Position numbers and translations under genes: made by a program
Origin: Embleya sp051903075
GTDB lineage: Bacteria; Actinomycetota; Actinomycetes; Streptomycetales; Streptomycetaceae
DNA: 64,000 bases
Direction: 5' to 3'
Assembly (NCBI RefSeq): GCF_051903075.1
Contig: NZ_CP182422.1
Span: forward strand, 2,728,001-2,792,000
Shown: piece after piece, positions 34,004-42,558 of the stretch
Numbering within the stretch: the first letter of the stretch is position 1
Layout: each line of letters opens with the position of its first letter
Notes under the pieces: generated by a model
What the model saw: the letters and a program-made list of their open reading frames with translations, nothing else
Database searches by the model: none
Told to the model about the DNA's origin: nothing

Positions 34004-35371
34004 TCAGACCACCTTGCCCGGGTTGAGGATGCCCAGCGGGTCGAACACGGCCTTGATGCCGCGCTGCACCTCGACACCCACCGGTCCCAGTTCCTCCGCC
34101 AGCCACTCCCGCTTGAGCGTGCCCACGCCGTGTTCGCCGGTGATCGTGCCGCCGAGGTCCAGGCCGAGTCGCATGATCGCGTCGAACGCGAGACCGGCCC
34201 GCTCGACCGCGGCCGGGTCGGTCGCGTCGAAGATCACGATCGGGTGGGTGTTCCCGTCGCCCGCGTGCGCGCACACCCCGATCACCGTGTCGTGCCGCTC
34301 GGCGATCGCGGCCACCCCGTCGAGCATGTCGCCCAGTCGCGAACGCGGCACCGCGACGTCGTCGATCATGCTCGTGCCCAGCCGCTCCAGGGCCGGCAGC
34401 GCGAGCCGGCGGGCCTGCATGAACATCGCCGAGTCCTCGGCGTCCTCCGCGGTGAACGCCTCGAAGGCGCCCGCCTCGGTACAGATCGCCTCGATCGCGG
34501 CCAGCTCGGCGGCCGGCTCCGGGGTGTCCACGGCGATCAGGAGCAGCGCCGCGCTGTGCTCGGGCAGGCCCATGGCGGCCAGCGCGTTCACCGCCCGCAG
34601 CGTGGTGCCGTCCATCAGCTCCATCAGCGAGGGCGTGTGCCCGGCCGCCATGATCGCGGAGACCGCGCGGGCCGCCGAGGCGGTGTCGGCGAACTGGGCC
34701 ACCGTCACCAGCGCGGGCGGCGGGGTGGGGCGCAGCGCCAGGGTGGCCCGGGTGACCACGCCGAGCGTGCCCTCGGCGCCGACGAACAGGCGGGTCAGGT
34801 CGTAGCCCGCGACGCCCTTGGCGGTCTGCCGCCCGGTGTGCAGGACTCGCCCGTCGGCGAGGACGACCTCCAGGCCGAGCACGTACTCGGCGGTCACGCC
34901 GTACTTGACGCAGCACAGCCCGCCCGCACCGGTGCCGATGTTGCCGCCGATCGTGCAGGTCTCCCAGCTCGAGGGGTCCGGCGGGTACACCAGGCCGAAT
35001 TCGGCGGTGGCCTTGGACAGGTCGGCGTTGACCACACCGGGCTCGACCACGGCGATCCGGTCCACGGGGTCGATGCGCAGGATCCGGTTCATCCGTACGA
35101 GTGACAGCACGATGCAGCCGTCGACCGCGTTGGCCCCGCCCGACAACCCGGTACGGGCGCCCTGCGGGACCACCGGCACCCGCAGCCGGGTGGCCACCCG
35201 CATCACGTGCCGCACCTGTTCGGTGGTCTCGGCGAGGACCACCACCGCAGGGTTACCGGCCGCACACAGGCCGGCCATGTCACGCGCGTACGATGCGGCG
35301 ATGTCCGCGTCCGTCACCAGGACGTGCGCGGGTAGATCCTCCCGCAGCGCCGCGATCAGGTCGGTCGTCAT
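34004..35371 (-). CDS. FAD-linked oxidase, GlcD/D-lactate dehydrogenase type
   Basis: A 455-residue flavoenzyme of the VAO/PCMH fold. The FAD-binding N-terminal half shows PQGARTGLSGGA (about 73-84) and TIGGNIGTGAGG (about 140-151); the C-terminal FAD oxidase domain ends with the signature GEHGVGTLKREWL and LDPLGILNPGKV-like DPLGILNPGK. It should oxidise a 2-hydroxy acid (glycolate or D-lactate type). The Lrp regulator is divergent with only 72 bases between starts, so the regulator probably responds to a related metabolite. Confidence 0.94.
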   Translation of the reverse strand: MTTDLIAALREDLPAHVLVTDADIAASYARDMAGLCAAGNPAVVVLAETTEQVRHVMRVATRLRVPVVPQGARTGLSGGANAVDGCIVLSLVRMNRILRIDPVDRIAVVEPGVVNADLSKATAEFGLVYPPDPSSWETCTIGGNIGTGAGGLCCVKYGVTAEYVLGLEVVLADGRVLHTGRQTAKGVAGYDLTRLFVGAEGTLGVVTRATLALRPTPPPALVTVAQFADTASAARAVSAIMAAGHTPSLMELMDGTTLRAVNALAAMGLPEHSAALLLIAVDTPEPAAELAAIEAICTEAGAFEAFTAEDAEDSAMFMQARRLALPALERLGTSMIDDVAVPRSRLGDMLDGVAAIAERHDTVIGVCAHAGDGNTHPIVIFDATDPAAVERAGLAFDAIMRLGLDLGGTITGEHGVGTLKREWLAEELGPVGVEVQRGIKAVFDPLGILNPGKVV

Positions 35372-35443
35372 GCTGCCTCCCGGTGTGGCCGTGAATGGCC
35401 CCAGGGTAGGCACCGGGAACCGAGTACCCCGAGGGAGGGCACC

Positions 35444-35914
35444 GTGCAGATCGACCGGTTGGATGCCGCGCTGATCAGGTTGTTGGTGGACACGCCGCGG
35501 ATCGGTGTCGTGGAGTGTTCGCGCCGGCTCGCCGTGGCGCGCGGGACGGTACAGGCCCGCCTGGACCGGCTGCGCGAGGGCGGCGTGATCAGGGGCTTCG
35601 GGCCGGACGTGGACCCGGCCACGCTCGGCTTCCCGGTGACCGCGTTCATGACCCTGGAGATCCGCCAGGGGCAGGGGCGTGACGTGCGCAAACACCTGGA
35701 GTGTGTGCCGCAGGTGCTGGAGGTGCACACGATCACCGGTCGGGGCGACCTGCTGTGCCGGATCGTGGCCCGCTCCAACGCGCATCTGCAGCAGGTGATC
35801 GAGGCGATCGTCGAGCTGGAAGCGGTGGTCCGCGCCTCCACGACGATCGCGACGGAGAATCCGGTGCCGTATCGGGTGTTGCCGCTGGTCGAGTGCGCGG
35901 TGACGGAGGGGTGA
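35444..35914 (+). CDS. Lrp/AsnC-family transcriptional regulator
   Basis: A 156-residue protein. The N-terminal winged HTH spans about 5-50 (LDAALIRLLVDTPRIGVVEC, then RRLAVARGTVQARLDRLREG), and the RAM ligand-binding domain occupies about 65-145 (VLEVHTITGRGDLLCRIVA). The GTG start has GAGGGAGGG upstream. Members regulate amino acid or hydroxy-acid metabolism; here the divergent flavoenzyme gene is the obvious target. The betaine transporter operon begins 138 bases downstream on the same strand. Confidence 0.94.
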   Translation: MQIDRLDAALIRLLVDTPRIGVVECSRRLAVARGTVQARLDRLREGGVIRGFGPDVDPATLGFPVTAFMTLEIRQGQGRDVRKHLECVPQVLEVHTITGRGDLLCRIVARSNAHLQQVIEAIVELEAVVRASTTIATENPVPYRVLPLVECAVTEG

Positions 35915-36052
35915 GCGCACGCGCTCGTGGCGGACGGGTGACGGGGCACCGGTTCGGGTGACGATCGTGCCCGCTCGGCGTATCGGGGGTTTCCCGGGCG
36001 GCGGGCGGCGGTAACTGCCGGCGGTCGGCACCACGATCGCGGAAGGGCCGCC

Positions 36053-36700
36053 TTGAGCTTCTGGGACTACGTCTCCAGCCGCCGCGAGCAGCTCTGGATC
36101 GAAACCTGGATGCACGCCGGCGCTGTGTTCCAGTGCATGGTGATCGCCACCGCGATCGGCGTGCTCATCGCGGTGGCGACCTACCGCAGCGCGTTCGCCT
36201 CGCGCCTGGCGATCGGTATCACCGCCACCATCCTGACCATCCCCTCGTTCGCGTTGCTCGGTCTGCTGATCCCGCTGCTCGGCCTGGGCGTCGCGCCGAC
36301 CGTGGTCGCGCTGGTGTTGTACGCGCTGCTCCCGATCGTGCGCAACGCGATCGTCGGGCTGGCCGGGGTCGATCCACAGCTTGTGGACGCCGCGCGCGGG
36401 ATCGGCATGAACCGGGTGATGATCCTGCTCCGGATCGAGCTGCCGCTGGCCTGGCCGGCGCTGCTCACCGGGATCCGGGTGTCCACCCAGATGATCATGG
36501 GCATCGCGGCGATCGCCGCCTACGTGTCCGGCCCCGGCCTGGGCAACGAGATCTTCACCGGCCTGGCCCGGTTGGGCAGCAGGAACGCGATCAACGCGGC
36601 CTGGGCGGGCACCCTCGGCGTGGTCGTGCTGGCCCTGCTCTTCGACGCGGCCTATGTACTCCTCGGCCGGCTGACCGTTCCCAGGGGGATCCGTGACTGA
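36053..36700 (+). CDS. Glycine betaine/choline ABC transporter permease (first)
   Basis: A 215-residue permease with about five to six transmembrane helices. The EAA-like loop reads DAARGIGMNRVMILLRIELP (about 113-132), as in ProW/OpuCB. The TTG start at 36053 is chosen because GGAAGGG lies 6 bases upstream and the frame has no better start. It is gene 1 of a four-gene operon; the ATPase gene overlaps its 3' end by 8 bases. With the second permease it forms the channel of an osmoprotectant importer. Confidence 0.93.
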   Translation: MSFWDYVSSRREQLWIETWMHAGAVFQCMVIATAIGVLIAVATYRSAFASRLAIGITATILTIPSFALLGLLIPLLGLGVAPTVVALVLYALLPIVRNAIVGLAGVDPQLVDAARGIGMNRVMILLRIELPLAWPALLTGIRVSTQMIMGIAAIAAYVSGPGLGNEIFTGLARLGSRNAINAAWAGTLGVVVLALLFDAAYVLLGRLTVPRGIRD

Positions 36701-37949
36701 CGTCACCGGCGCGACGATTCGACTCGACGAGCTGACCAAACACTTCCCCGGGCAGAAGACGGCCGCGGTCGACCGGGTGAGCCTGGAAATCCCGGCCGGG
36801 CAACTGGTGGTGTTCGTCGGCCCGTCCGGCAGCGGCAAGACCACCACGATGAAGATGATCAACCGGCTGATCGAACCGACGTCGGGGCTGATCTCGATCG
36901 ACGATCGGGACGTGACCCACCTGGACCCGGTCAAACTGCGGCGCAAGATCGGGTACGCGATCCAGAACAGCGGCCTCTTCCCGCACATGACGGTCGGTCA
37001 GAACATCGCGCTGGTACCGAAAATGCTCGGATGGAGCCGCTCGCGCACGTCCGGCCGGGTGGACGAACTCCTGGAGACCGTGGGCCTGGACAGCGTCGAG
37101 TTCCGCAACCGCTACCCGCGCCAGCTCTCCGGCGGCCAGCAGCAGCGGGTGGGGGTCGCGCGGGCGCTCGCGGGCGATCCGCCGGTGTTGCTGATGGACG
37201 AGCCGTTCGGCGCGGTGGACCCGATCACGCGCGGCCACCTCCAGGACGAACTGATCCGGATCCAGCACGAGTTGCACAAGACGATCGTGTTCGTCACGCA
37301 CGACTTCGACGAGGCGGTCAAGCTCGGCGACCGGATCGTGGTGTTGCGCGAGCAGTCGCACATCGCCCAGTACGACACGCCCGAGGCGATCCTGACCAAC
37401 CCGGCGGACGAGTTCGTGGCCGGGTTCGTCGGGGCGGGGGCCGCGCTGAAGCGGCTGACCCTGTCGCGGGTGCGCGACGTGGAGGTGGTGCCGTTCGCCA
37501 CGGCGGGGCTGCGCGACGACATCGCCACGATTCGGCGTTCGGCGCGCGAGTACGGCACCGACGAGGTGCTGCTGCTCGACGAACGGCGGCGGCCTACCCG
37601 CTGGTTGCGGCGCGAGGAGGTCCGGCGCGGCGGCCCGGGGTCGGCGGTGACGGCGCACGAGGTGGGCGACACGGTCACCCGCGACGCGACGCTGCGGGAC
37701 GCGCTGGACGCGATCCTGACCGAGGGCGGCGGCAAGGTCGCGGTCACGGGGGCGCGCGGCGAGTACGTCGGGGTGGTCTCGATCGAGACGTTGATGACCT
37801 CGATCCAGGAGATGCTCGAAGCCGATCGGGAGGCCGCGCGCGAGCACTTGGAGGAGTTGGAGACGCAGCGCGAGGTGCAGCGTTTCGAGGACGAGCGGCG
37901 CGCCGGGCACGAGGACGGCGCGCACCCGGCCGAGAGCGATCCGCGATGA
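36693..37949 (+). CDS. Glycine betaine/choline ABC transporter ATP-binding protein
   Basis: A 418-residue ATPase. Walker A is VGPSGSGKTTTMKMI (about 44-58), signature LSGGQQQRVGVARAL, Walker B LLMDEPFGAVDP, and the switch His is in FVTHDFDEAVKLGD. The C-terminal 150 residues fit paired CBS domains (TVTRDATLRDALDAILTEGG), which in OpuCA sense ionic strength. It ends with a long charged helix (about 370-418). It starts with GTG inside the first permease gene and its TGA overlaps the ATG of the second permease, so all three are coupled. Confidence 0.95.
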   Translation: MTDVTGATIRLDELTKHFPGQKTAAVDRVSLEIPAGQLVVFVGPSGSGKTTTMKMINRLIEPTSGLISIDDRDVTHLDPVKLRRKIGYAIQNSGLFPHMTVGQNIALVPKMLGWSRSRTSGRVDELLETVGLDSVEFRNRYPRQLSGGQQQRVGVARALAGDPPVLLMDEPFGAVDPITRGHLQDELIRIQHELHKTIVFVTHDFDEAVKLGDRIVVLREQSHIAQYDTPEAILTNPADEFVAGFVGAGAALKRLTLSRVRDVEVVPFATAGLRDDIATIRRSAREYGTDEVLLLDERRRPTRWLRREEVRRGGPGSAVTAHEVGDTVTRDATLRDALDAILTEGGGKVAVTGARGEYVGVVSIETLMTSIQEMLEADREAAREHLEELETQREVQRFEDERRAGHEDGAHPAESDPR

Positions 37950-38761
37950 GCGGGCTGCGGGGCGGCGCGGCCACTCCCGTCGAGGAGGCCGAGACGCGCG
38001 CGGCACGCCCGGTCGCGCTGCCGTCGCGGTTCCGGTGGACCGACTTCGTGGTGATGCCCGTCTTCCTCGCGCTGGTCCTGCTGGCACTGTGGTTGTGGAT
38101 CTCGCACCAGGACCTGGACCCGATCGAACGCATCACGCTGGCCTGGTCCAACGTCCGGCGTCGGATCGTCGAGCACATCCGACTGACCGTGCTGTCGACG
38201 GTGTTGGTGCTGGCCATCGCGATCCCGCTGGGCGTGGCGCTGACCCGGCGGCAGGCTCGCCGGCTGGCGCCGTTCGCCCTCGCGCTGGCCAACATCGGCC
38301 AGGCCACCCCGGCGATCGGGCTGCTCGTACTGCTCACCCTGTGGCTGGGGGTCGGCGTGAAGGTCGCCGTGATCGGCGCGGTCGCGTACGCGGTACTCCC
38401 GGTACTGAGCAACACCATCGCCGGGCTGCGCAACGTCGACCGGCGACTGGTCGAGGCGGCGCGCGGGATCGGCATGTCCATGCCGGGTGTGCTGTTCAAG
38501 GTCGAACTCCCGCTCGCGGTACCGCTGGTGCTGGCGGGGGTGCGCACCGCGCTGGTGCTCAACGTGGGTACCGCGACGCTGGCCACGTTCGTGAACGCGG
38601 GCGGGCTCGGCGACATCATCCAGGACGGGATCCTGCTCCAGCGCACGCGCGTGCTGATCGTCGGCAGTGTGCTGACCGTCGTCCTCGCGCTCACCGTGGA
38701 CTGGCTGGCCTCCCTCGCCGAACAGGGCCTGCGCCCACGCGGCCTGGGAAACGGGGGCTGA
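37946..38761 (+). CDS. Glycine betaine/choline ABC transporter permease (second)
   Basis: A 271-residue permease with about six helices and an N-terminal cytoplasmic extension of about 35 residues. The EAA loop is EAARGIGMSMPGVLFKVELP (about 171-190), matching the first permease and pointing to heterodimer formation. The ATG overlaps the ATPase gene stop (ATGA). The substrate-binding protein gene follows after one base beyond the stop. Confidence 0.94.
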   Translation: MSGLRGGAATPVEEAETRAARPVALPSRFRWTDFVVMPVFLALVLLALWLWISHQDLDPIERITLAWSNVRRRIVEHIRLTVLSTVLVLAIAIPLGVALTRRQARRLAPFALALANIGQATPAIGLLVLLTLWLGVGVKVAVIGAVAYAVLPVLSNTIAGLRNVDRRLVEAARGIGMSMPGVLFKVELPLAVPLVLAGVRTALVLNVGTATLATFVNAGGLGDIIQDGILLQRTRVLIVGSVLTVVLALTVDWLASLAEQGLRPRGLGNGG

Positions 38762-38762
38762 C

Positions 38763-39728
38763 ATGCGGCACGCGGCCTGGCGGGTGGCCCTGTCGGCCCT
38801 GCTCGCGACGCTGCCCGCCTGCGGCCTGACCAGCGGCCTGCCGCTGACCGTCGACGCCGACCCCGGCTCGATCCGCCGGCAGCCCTCGCTCGACGGCAAG
38901 ACGTTGACGGTCAGCTCGAAGGAGTTCAGCGAACAACTGGTGCTCGGCGAGATCGCGGGCATCGCGCTCAAGGTGGCGGGCGCCAAGGTGATCGACAAGA
39001 CCAACATCAAGGGCTCGATCGGCGCGCGCGAGGCGCTGAAGAAGGGCTCGGTGGACCTGTACTGGGAGTACACGGGCACCGCGTGGATCAACTATCTCGG
39101 CCACACGCAGCCGATCACCGACCCGCAGGCCCAGTGGGACGCGGTGGCCGCCCAGGACGCCCGCAACGGCATCGTCTGGCTGCCGCCCGCACCACTGAAC
39201 AACACCTACGCGTTCGCCGGAACGCAGTCGAACATGCGCAGATACGACCTGCACACCCTCAGCGACGTGGCCGCCCTGGCCGCGCGCGACGCCGGCGCGG
39301 TGACGTTCTGCGTCGAAAACGAGTTCGCGGCCCGAAGCGACGGCCTGGGCGGGGTGTTGGCGGCCTACGGAATCAAGATCCCGGACGGCAACATCCGAAA
39401 AATGCAGTCCGGCCTGATCTACACCGAGACGGCCAAGGGCGACACATGCCTACTCGGCGAGGTATTCACCACCGACGGCCGCATCGCCGCGATGAACCTG
39501 TCGGTACTCACCGACGACAAACACTTCTTCCCCAACTACAACGCCGCAGTAACGATCAACGCGAAAACCTACAAAAAATACCCGGCCATCCGAGACGTCC
39601 TGACCCCGATCACCACCAAACTCACCACAGACGTCATGCGCACCCTCAACGCAGAAGTGGACGTAGCAGGCCAAGAACCAAGAGACGTAGCCAAGTCCTG
39701 GCTAAAACAAGAGGGCTTCATCACCTAA
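38763..39728 (+). CDS. Glycine betaine/choline-binding lipoprotein
   Basis: A 321-residue periplasmic-type binding protein (OpuAC/OsmF fold) exported as a lipoprotein: signal LSALLATLPACG with lipobox L-P-A-C at Cys20. DLYWEYTGTAWINYL (about 99-113) is a family hallmark where aromatic residues cage the quaternary ammonium group, and NNTYAFAG is another conserved block. It is the last gene of the operon. The final 62 sense codons contain 20 A-ending codons by my count, while the first 40 contain none; the switch happens as the gene approaches the 64-bp repeat array. Confidence 0.94.
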   Translation: MRHAAWRVALSALLATLPACGLTSGLPLTVDADPGSIRRQPSLDGKTLTVSSKEFSEQLVLGEIAGIALKVAGAKVIDKTNIKGSIGAREALKKGSVDLYWEYTGTAWINYLGHTQPITDPQAQWDAVAAQDARNGIVWLPPAPLNNTYAFAGTQSNMRRYDLHTLSDVAALAARDAGAVTFCVENEFAARSDGLGGVLAAYGIKIPDGNIRKMQSGLIYTETAKGDTCLLGEVFTTDGRIAAMNLSVLTDDKHFFPNYNAAVTINAKTYKKYPAIRDVLTPITTKLTTDVMRTLNAEVDVAGQEPRDVAKSWLKQEGFIT

Positions 39729-39739
39729 CCCCAACCCAA

Positions 39740-40185
39740 CCAACCCAGGGCCCACCCAACCAAACACCCACCCAGCCCGGCCGGCGCTTGAGACCAAAGA
39801 AGCCAACCCACGCCCGACGTCAGCCAAACACCCACCCAGCCCGGCCGGCGCTTGAGGCCAACAAAGCCAACCCACGCCCAACGTCAGCCACACGACCACC
39901 CAGCCTGGCCGGCGCTTGAGGCCAAGAAAGCCAACTCACGCCCGAGGTCGGCCGAACAACAATCCAGCCCGGCCGGCGCTTGAGGCCAAAGAAGCCAACT
40001 CACGCCCGAGGTCGGCCGAACAACAATCCAGCCCGGCCGGCGCTTGAGGCCAAAGAAGCCAACTCACGCCCGAGGTCGGCCGAACAACAATCCAGCCCGG
40101 CCGGCGCTTGAGGCCAACAAAGCCAACCGACGCCTTACGTCAGCCGAACGACACGCCGGCCCACCCCGCGCCTGAGGCCAAAGGC
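39740..40185 (+). repeat. Tandem array of 64-bp repeats
   Basis: The hexamer CTTGAG recurs at 39787, 39851, 39915, 39979, 40043 and 40107, then a variant CCTGAG at 40171: six intervals of exactly 64 bases. Every unit carries GCCCGGCCGGCGCTTGAG (the third and last vary) and an A/C-rich body. The two units near 39980-40110 are almost identical, suggesting recent duplication. The array fills the gap between the convergent betaine-operon and Lon-like protease genes. Unlike CRISPR, the whole 64 bases are conserved, with no unique spacers. Confidence 0.92.
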
Positions 40186-40186
40186 A

Positions 40187-40957
40187 TCAGCACGACGGAA
40201 CCTTGCCCCCGGCGTTGAGCGCGTTCAACGCATCGACCGCCCCCGAGAGCGTCTCCACCGGAATCAGCTTCAACCCCGAATCCCCCACCCGCCCGGCCTC
40301 GCCACATTCACCCTTCGGCAGGATGAACACCGTCGCCCCCGCCCGCTTCGCCGCCAACAGCTTCATCGGCAACCCACCGATCTCGCCGACCTTGCCGTTC
40401 GTATCGATCGCCCCCGTACCGGCAATCGTCCGCCCACCGGTCAACGGGCCCTCGGTCATCTTGTCCACGATGCCCAGCGCGAAGAACAGCCCGGCACTGG
40501 GCCCGCCGACATCGGACAGGTGCAACGTGACCTTGACGTCCTCCGGCGACTTGCCCAGATACCGAAGCGCCGCGACCGTCGCACTGTCCTGCGACTTGAC
40601 CATGTCCTTGACGTTGGTCTCGACGACCTGCTCGACCGATTTGCCGTCCGGGTAGATCGACTTCCGAGGCACCACCGACTCGTCCTCGTCCCACCACGCG
40701 GAAAGCAGCGACCCGAGCCGATGCTTCTCGTTCCGCCCGCTCGCGTGGATCGTGGTCAGCAACAGGTGCCCGGTCGTCGGGTACACGGGAGCCGGCCCCG
40801 AGATCTCGACCACCGGCCGCCCCCCGTCGTCCCCGAGCGTGTCGGCGACCGAGCCCGGCGTGATCAGGACGTACGGCATCGGCACCAGAAACGCGAAGCC
40901 GAAAAGGCACGCGACGAGGAGCAGAGACACCGGCAGGGTGAGCTTGGTTCGGGCCAC
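40187..40957 (-). CDS. Lon-like (S16) membrane-anchored protease lacking its PDZ domain
   Basis: A 256-residue protein of the YlbL/SdrC-like family. One N-terminal transmembrane anchor (about 5-25) leads to the conserved extracellular start PMPYVLITPG, then VKDMVKSQDSATVAALRYLG and directly the S16 catalytic domain: Ser in DVGGPSAGLFFALGIVD and Lys in LLAAKRAGATVFILP. Usual actinobacterial members are about 350-370 residues with a PDZ domain between SQxSA and DVGGPSAG; here that 100-residue block is absent. The catalytic dyad is intact. The GTG at 40957 lies 6-7 bases after TTTAAT, suggesting a leaderless transcript; a TTG three codons upstream is the alternative. Confidence 0.88.
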   Translation of the reverse strand: MARTKLTLPVSLLLVACLFGFAFLVPMPYVLITPGSVADTLGDDGGRPVVEISGPAPVYPTTGHLLLTTIHASGRNEKHRLGSLLSAWWDEDESVVPRKSIYPDGKSVEQVVETNVKDMVKSQDSATVAALRYLGKSPEDVKVTLHLSDVGGPSAGLFFALGIVDKMTEGPLTGGRTIAGTGAIDTNGKVGEIGGLPMKLLAAKRAGATVFILPKGECGEAGRVGDSGLKLIPVETLSGAVDALNALNAGGKVPSC

Positions 40958-41096
40958 GCTTGGCAATTAAACACGGCGCGACAGGCCACGCCGTACCGGA
41001 CTCGCCTCACCGCCTCCGCAGGCGCCCCCGCAGGCGCCCCCAGGCGTTCCACAGCCGGCCCGCAGCCGCCCCACAGACACCGCCCCGACCCCGGCC

Positions 41097-41768
41097 CTAC
41101 GCCGCGGACACCCGCACGCCGCCCAGTTCGTTGGACAGTTCGGCCGCCGCCTCGGCCACCCGACGCCCCAGGCGTTCGGTGTCCAGGTTGCCGAGCGAGA
41201 CGATCCCGACGCTCGATTCCACCGCCGCCAGATCCGGCACCGCAGCGGCGATCCCCGGCACCGTGTTCCGGCCGTCGCCCGGGGCGTACACATAGGACCT
41301 GGGCCCGTCCAGCCCGGCCATCACCCGACGCGCGGCCAGGATCGCCAACCCCGCCGCACCCGCGTCCAGCGCGTGCCGCGAGCCGACCCGATAGGCCACG
41401 TGGTAGTCGGTCCAGGTGGGTTCGGCCACGGCGACCACGAGGGCCTCCATGCCGTCCACGATGGTCAGGTGCGCGGTGGCCCCGGTCTCCTCGGCGAGCC
41501 GACGCAGACACGGCACCGCCGCGTCGCGGACCAGCGGGTGGGCCCGACGGGCCAGTTGCAGCGCACCGAGGCCGAGCTTCGTACGTCCGCTCTCGTCGCG
41601 GCGGACCAGGCCGTGCTGCTCCAGAGTGGCGAGAATGCGGTAGACGACGGTGCGGTTGACGCCCAGTGCGGCGGTGATGTCGTACACCGACAAACCGTCC
41701 GAGGCATCGGCGAGCAGTTCGAGAACCTTGAGTCCTCGGTCCAGGGTCTGTGACGTCTCGGCGACCAC
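41097..41768 (-). CDS. IclR-family transcriptional regulator
   Basis: A 223-residue regulator. The N-terminal winged HTH spans about 1-62 (TLDRGLKVLELLADASDGLS, VYDITAALGVNRTVVYRILA). The C-terminal effector domain (about 75-220) has HLTIVDGMEALVVAV and SVGIVSLGNL. The GTG at 41768 is preceded by GGGAGGGGGG; the upstream ATG extension is poorly supported. Family members sense aromatic or organic acids. No obvious target operon is adjacent; the helicase and Lon-like protease genes beside it are housekeeping-like. Confidence 0.93.
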   Translation of the reverse strand: MVAETSQTLDRGLKVLELLADASDGLSVYDITAALGVNRTVVYRILATLEQHGLVRRDESGRTKLGLGALQLARRAHPLVRDAAVPCLRRLAEETGATAHLTIVDGMEALVVAVAEPTWTDYHVAYRVGSRHALDAGAAGLAILAARRVMAGLDGPRSYVYAPGDGRNTVPGIAAAVPDLAAVESSVGIVSLGNLDTERLGRRVAEAAAELSNELGGVRVSAA

Positions 41769-41814
41769 CGGCCCCCCTCCCTTCGCGTGACGTTGCATTA
41801 CGTCCAGCGGCGGC

Positions 41815-41829
41815 GTTCGATCCCCGAAC
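41815..41829. promoter_or_regulatory. Palindrome upstream of the IclR gene
   Basis: GTTCG (41815-41819) and CGAAC (41825-41829) flank ATCCC, about 50 bases upstream of the IclR start. IclR proteins often bind short palindromes of this kind in their own promoters. Evidence is only position and symmetry. Confidence 0.3.
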
Positions 41830-42558
41830 GGAACGCCACATTCGCGAGGCTGTGCGGCGCCAGGTCATGGGGCCAGGACACGTACTCGTCACCATTCGGC
41901 GGGCAGGCCGAACGGATTCCCACGCCCACGCAGGACGGTTTCTCCTGTGCGAGGCGTCAGAGGATCACGCTAACCAGAGGGGGAAGCTTTGGCACCGGAT
42001 ATCCGAGATACGGACAGCTAAAATATCAGATGAATCGGAACATAAGCCACAAACAAACCAATCCACAACATGCGATCCTCGCCACGTTGCGCACAGGGCG
42101 GCATCCGGGCAGCCCCGTACTCACCAGCCGGACACCGCGTCCCAACCCCTGAGACCAAAGCAGTCCGGCACCCCGACCCCGAGCGCGCCCCATCCCCCAG
42201 ATCAAGACGCCCCCAACCGCCCCCATCGACCCGAATTCACAGCCCCACCCGGATCGCTCACCCATCCACCAACCTCGACTCAGGCTCGGACAACTCGCGC
42301 TGGAGCCCGGGCGGCGGGGCTGGCGCCCGGGCGGGGGCTGGGCCTGGAGCCCGAGCGAAGGCTGGGCCTGGAACCCGAGCAAGGGCTGGGCCTGGAGGCC
42401 GGGCGAGGGCTCAGGCAGCTCGGGCTGAAGCTCGGGCAAGGGCCGACTCCGGCTGGGGCAAGGGCTGGGCCTGGCGGGGCCCGAGCGAGGGCCGACTCCG
42501 GCCCGGCGAAGGGCTCAGGCTCACCACCCCTCCTCGGCGAGCCGCCGCGCCCCCGCAC
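41830..42558. other. Long non-coding gap with an AT-rich island and a 24-bp minisatellite
   Basis: No frame here shows coding character. Around 41990-42070 the sequence is unusually AT-rich for this genome (for example AGCTAAAATATCAGATGAAT at 42009-42028). From 42337 to 42408 three 24-base units starting GCTGGGCCTGGA stand head to tail, with decayed copies on either side. A plus-strand frame covering 41787-42152 and repeat-encoded frames are not believable genes. Confidence 0.6.
42337..42408 (+). repeat. 24-bp tandem repeat, three units
   Basis: Units at 42337-42360, 42361-42384 and 42385-42408 share GCTGGGCCTGGA followed by a variable CCCGAGC-like half. Degenerate copies continue to about 42510. 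The G-rich plus strand lies downstream of the minus-strand helicase gene's stop. Confidence 0.8.

Noticed and set aside
39740..40185. 64-bp repeats considered as a CRISPR array
   Set aside because: The entire period is conserved, there are no unique spacers, and no cas genes are in the window.
41787..42152. Plus-strand frame of 121 codons upstream of IclR
   Set aside because: It covers the IclR promoter and the AT-rich island, has no ribosome site and no family resemblance.
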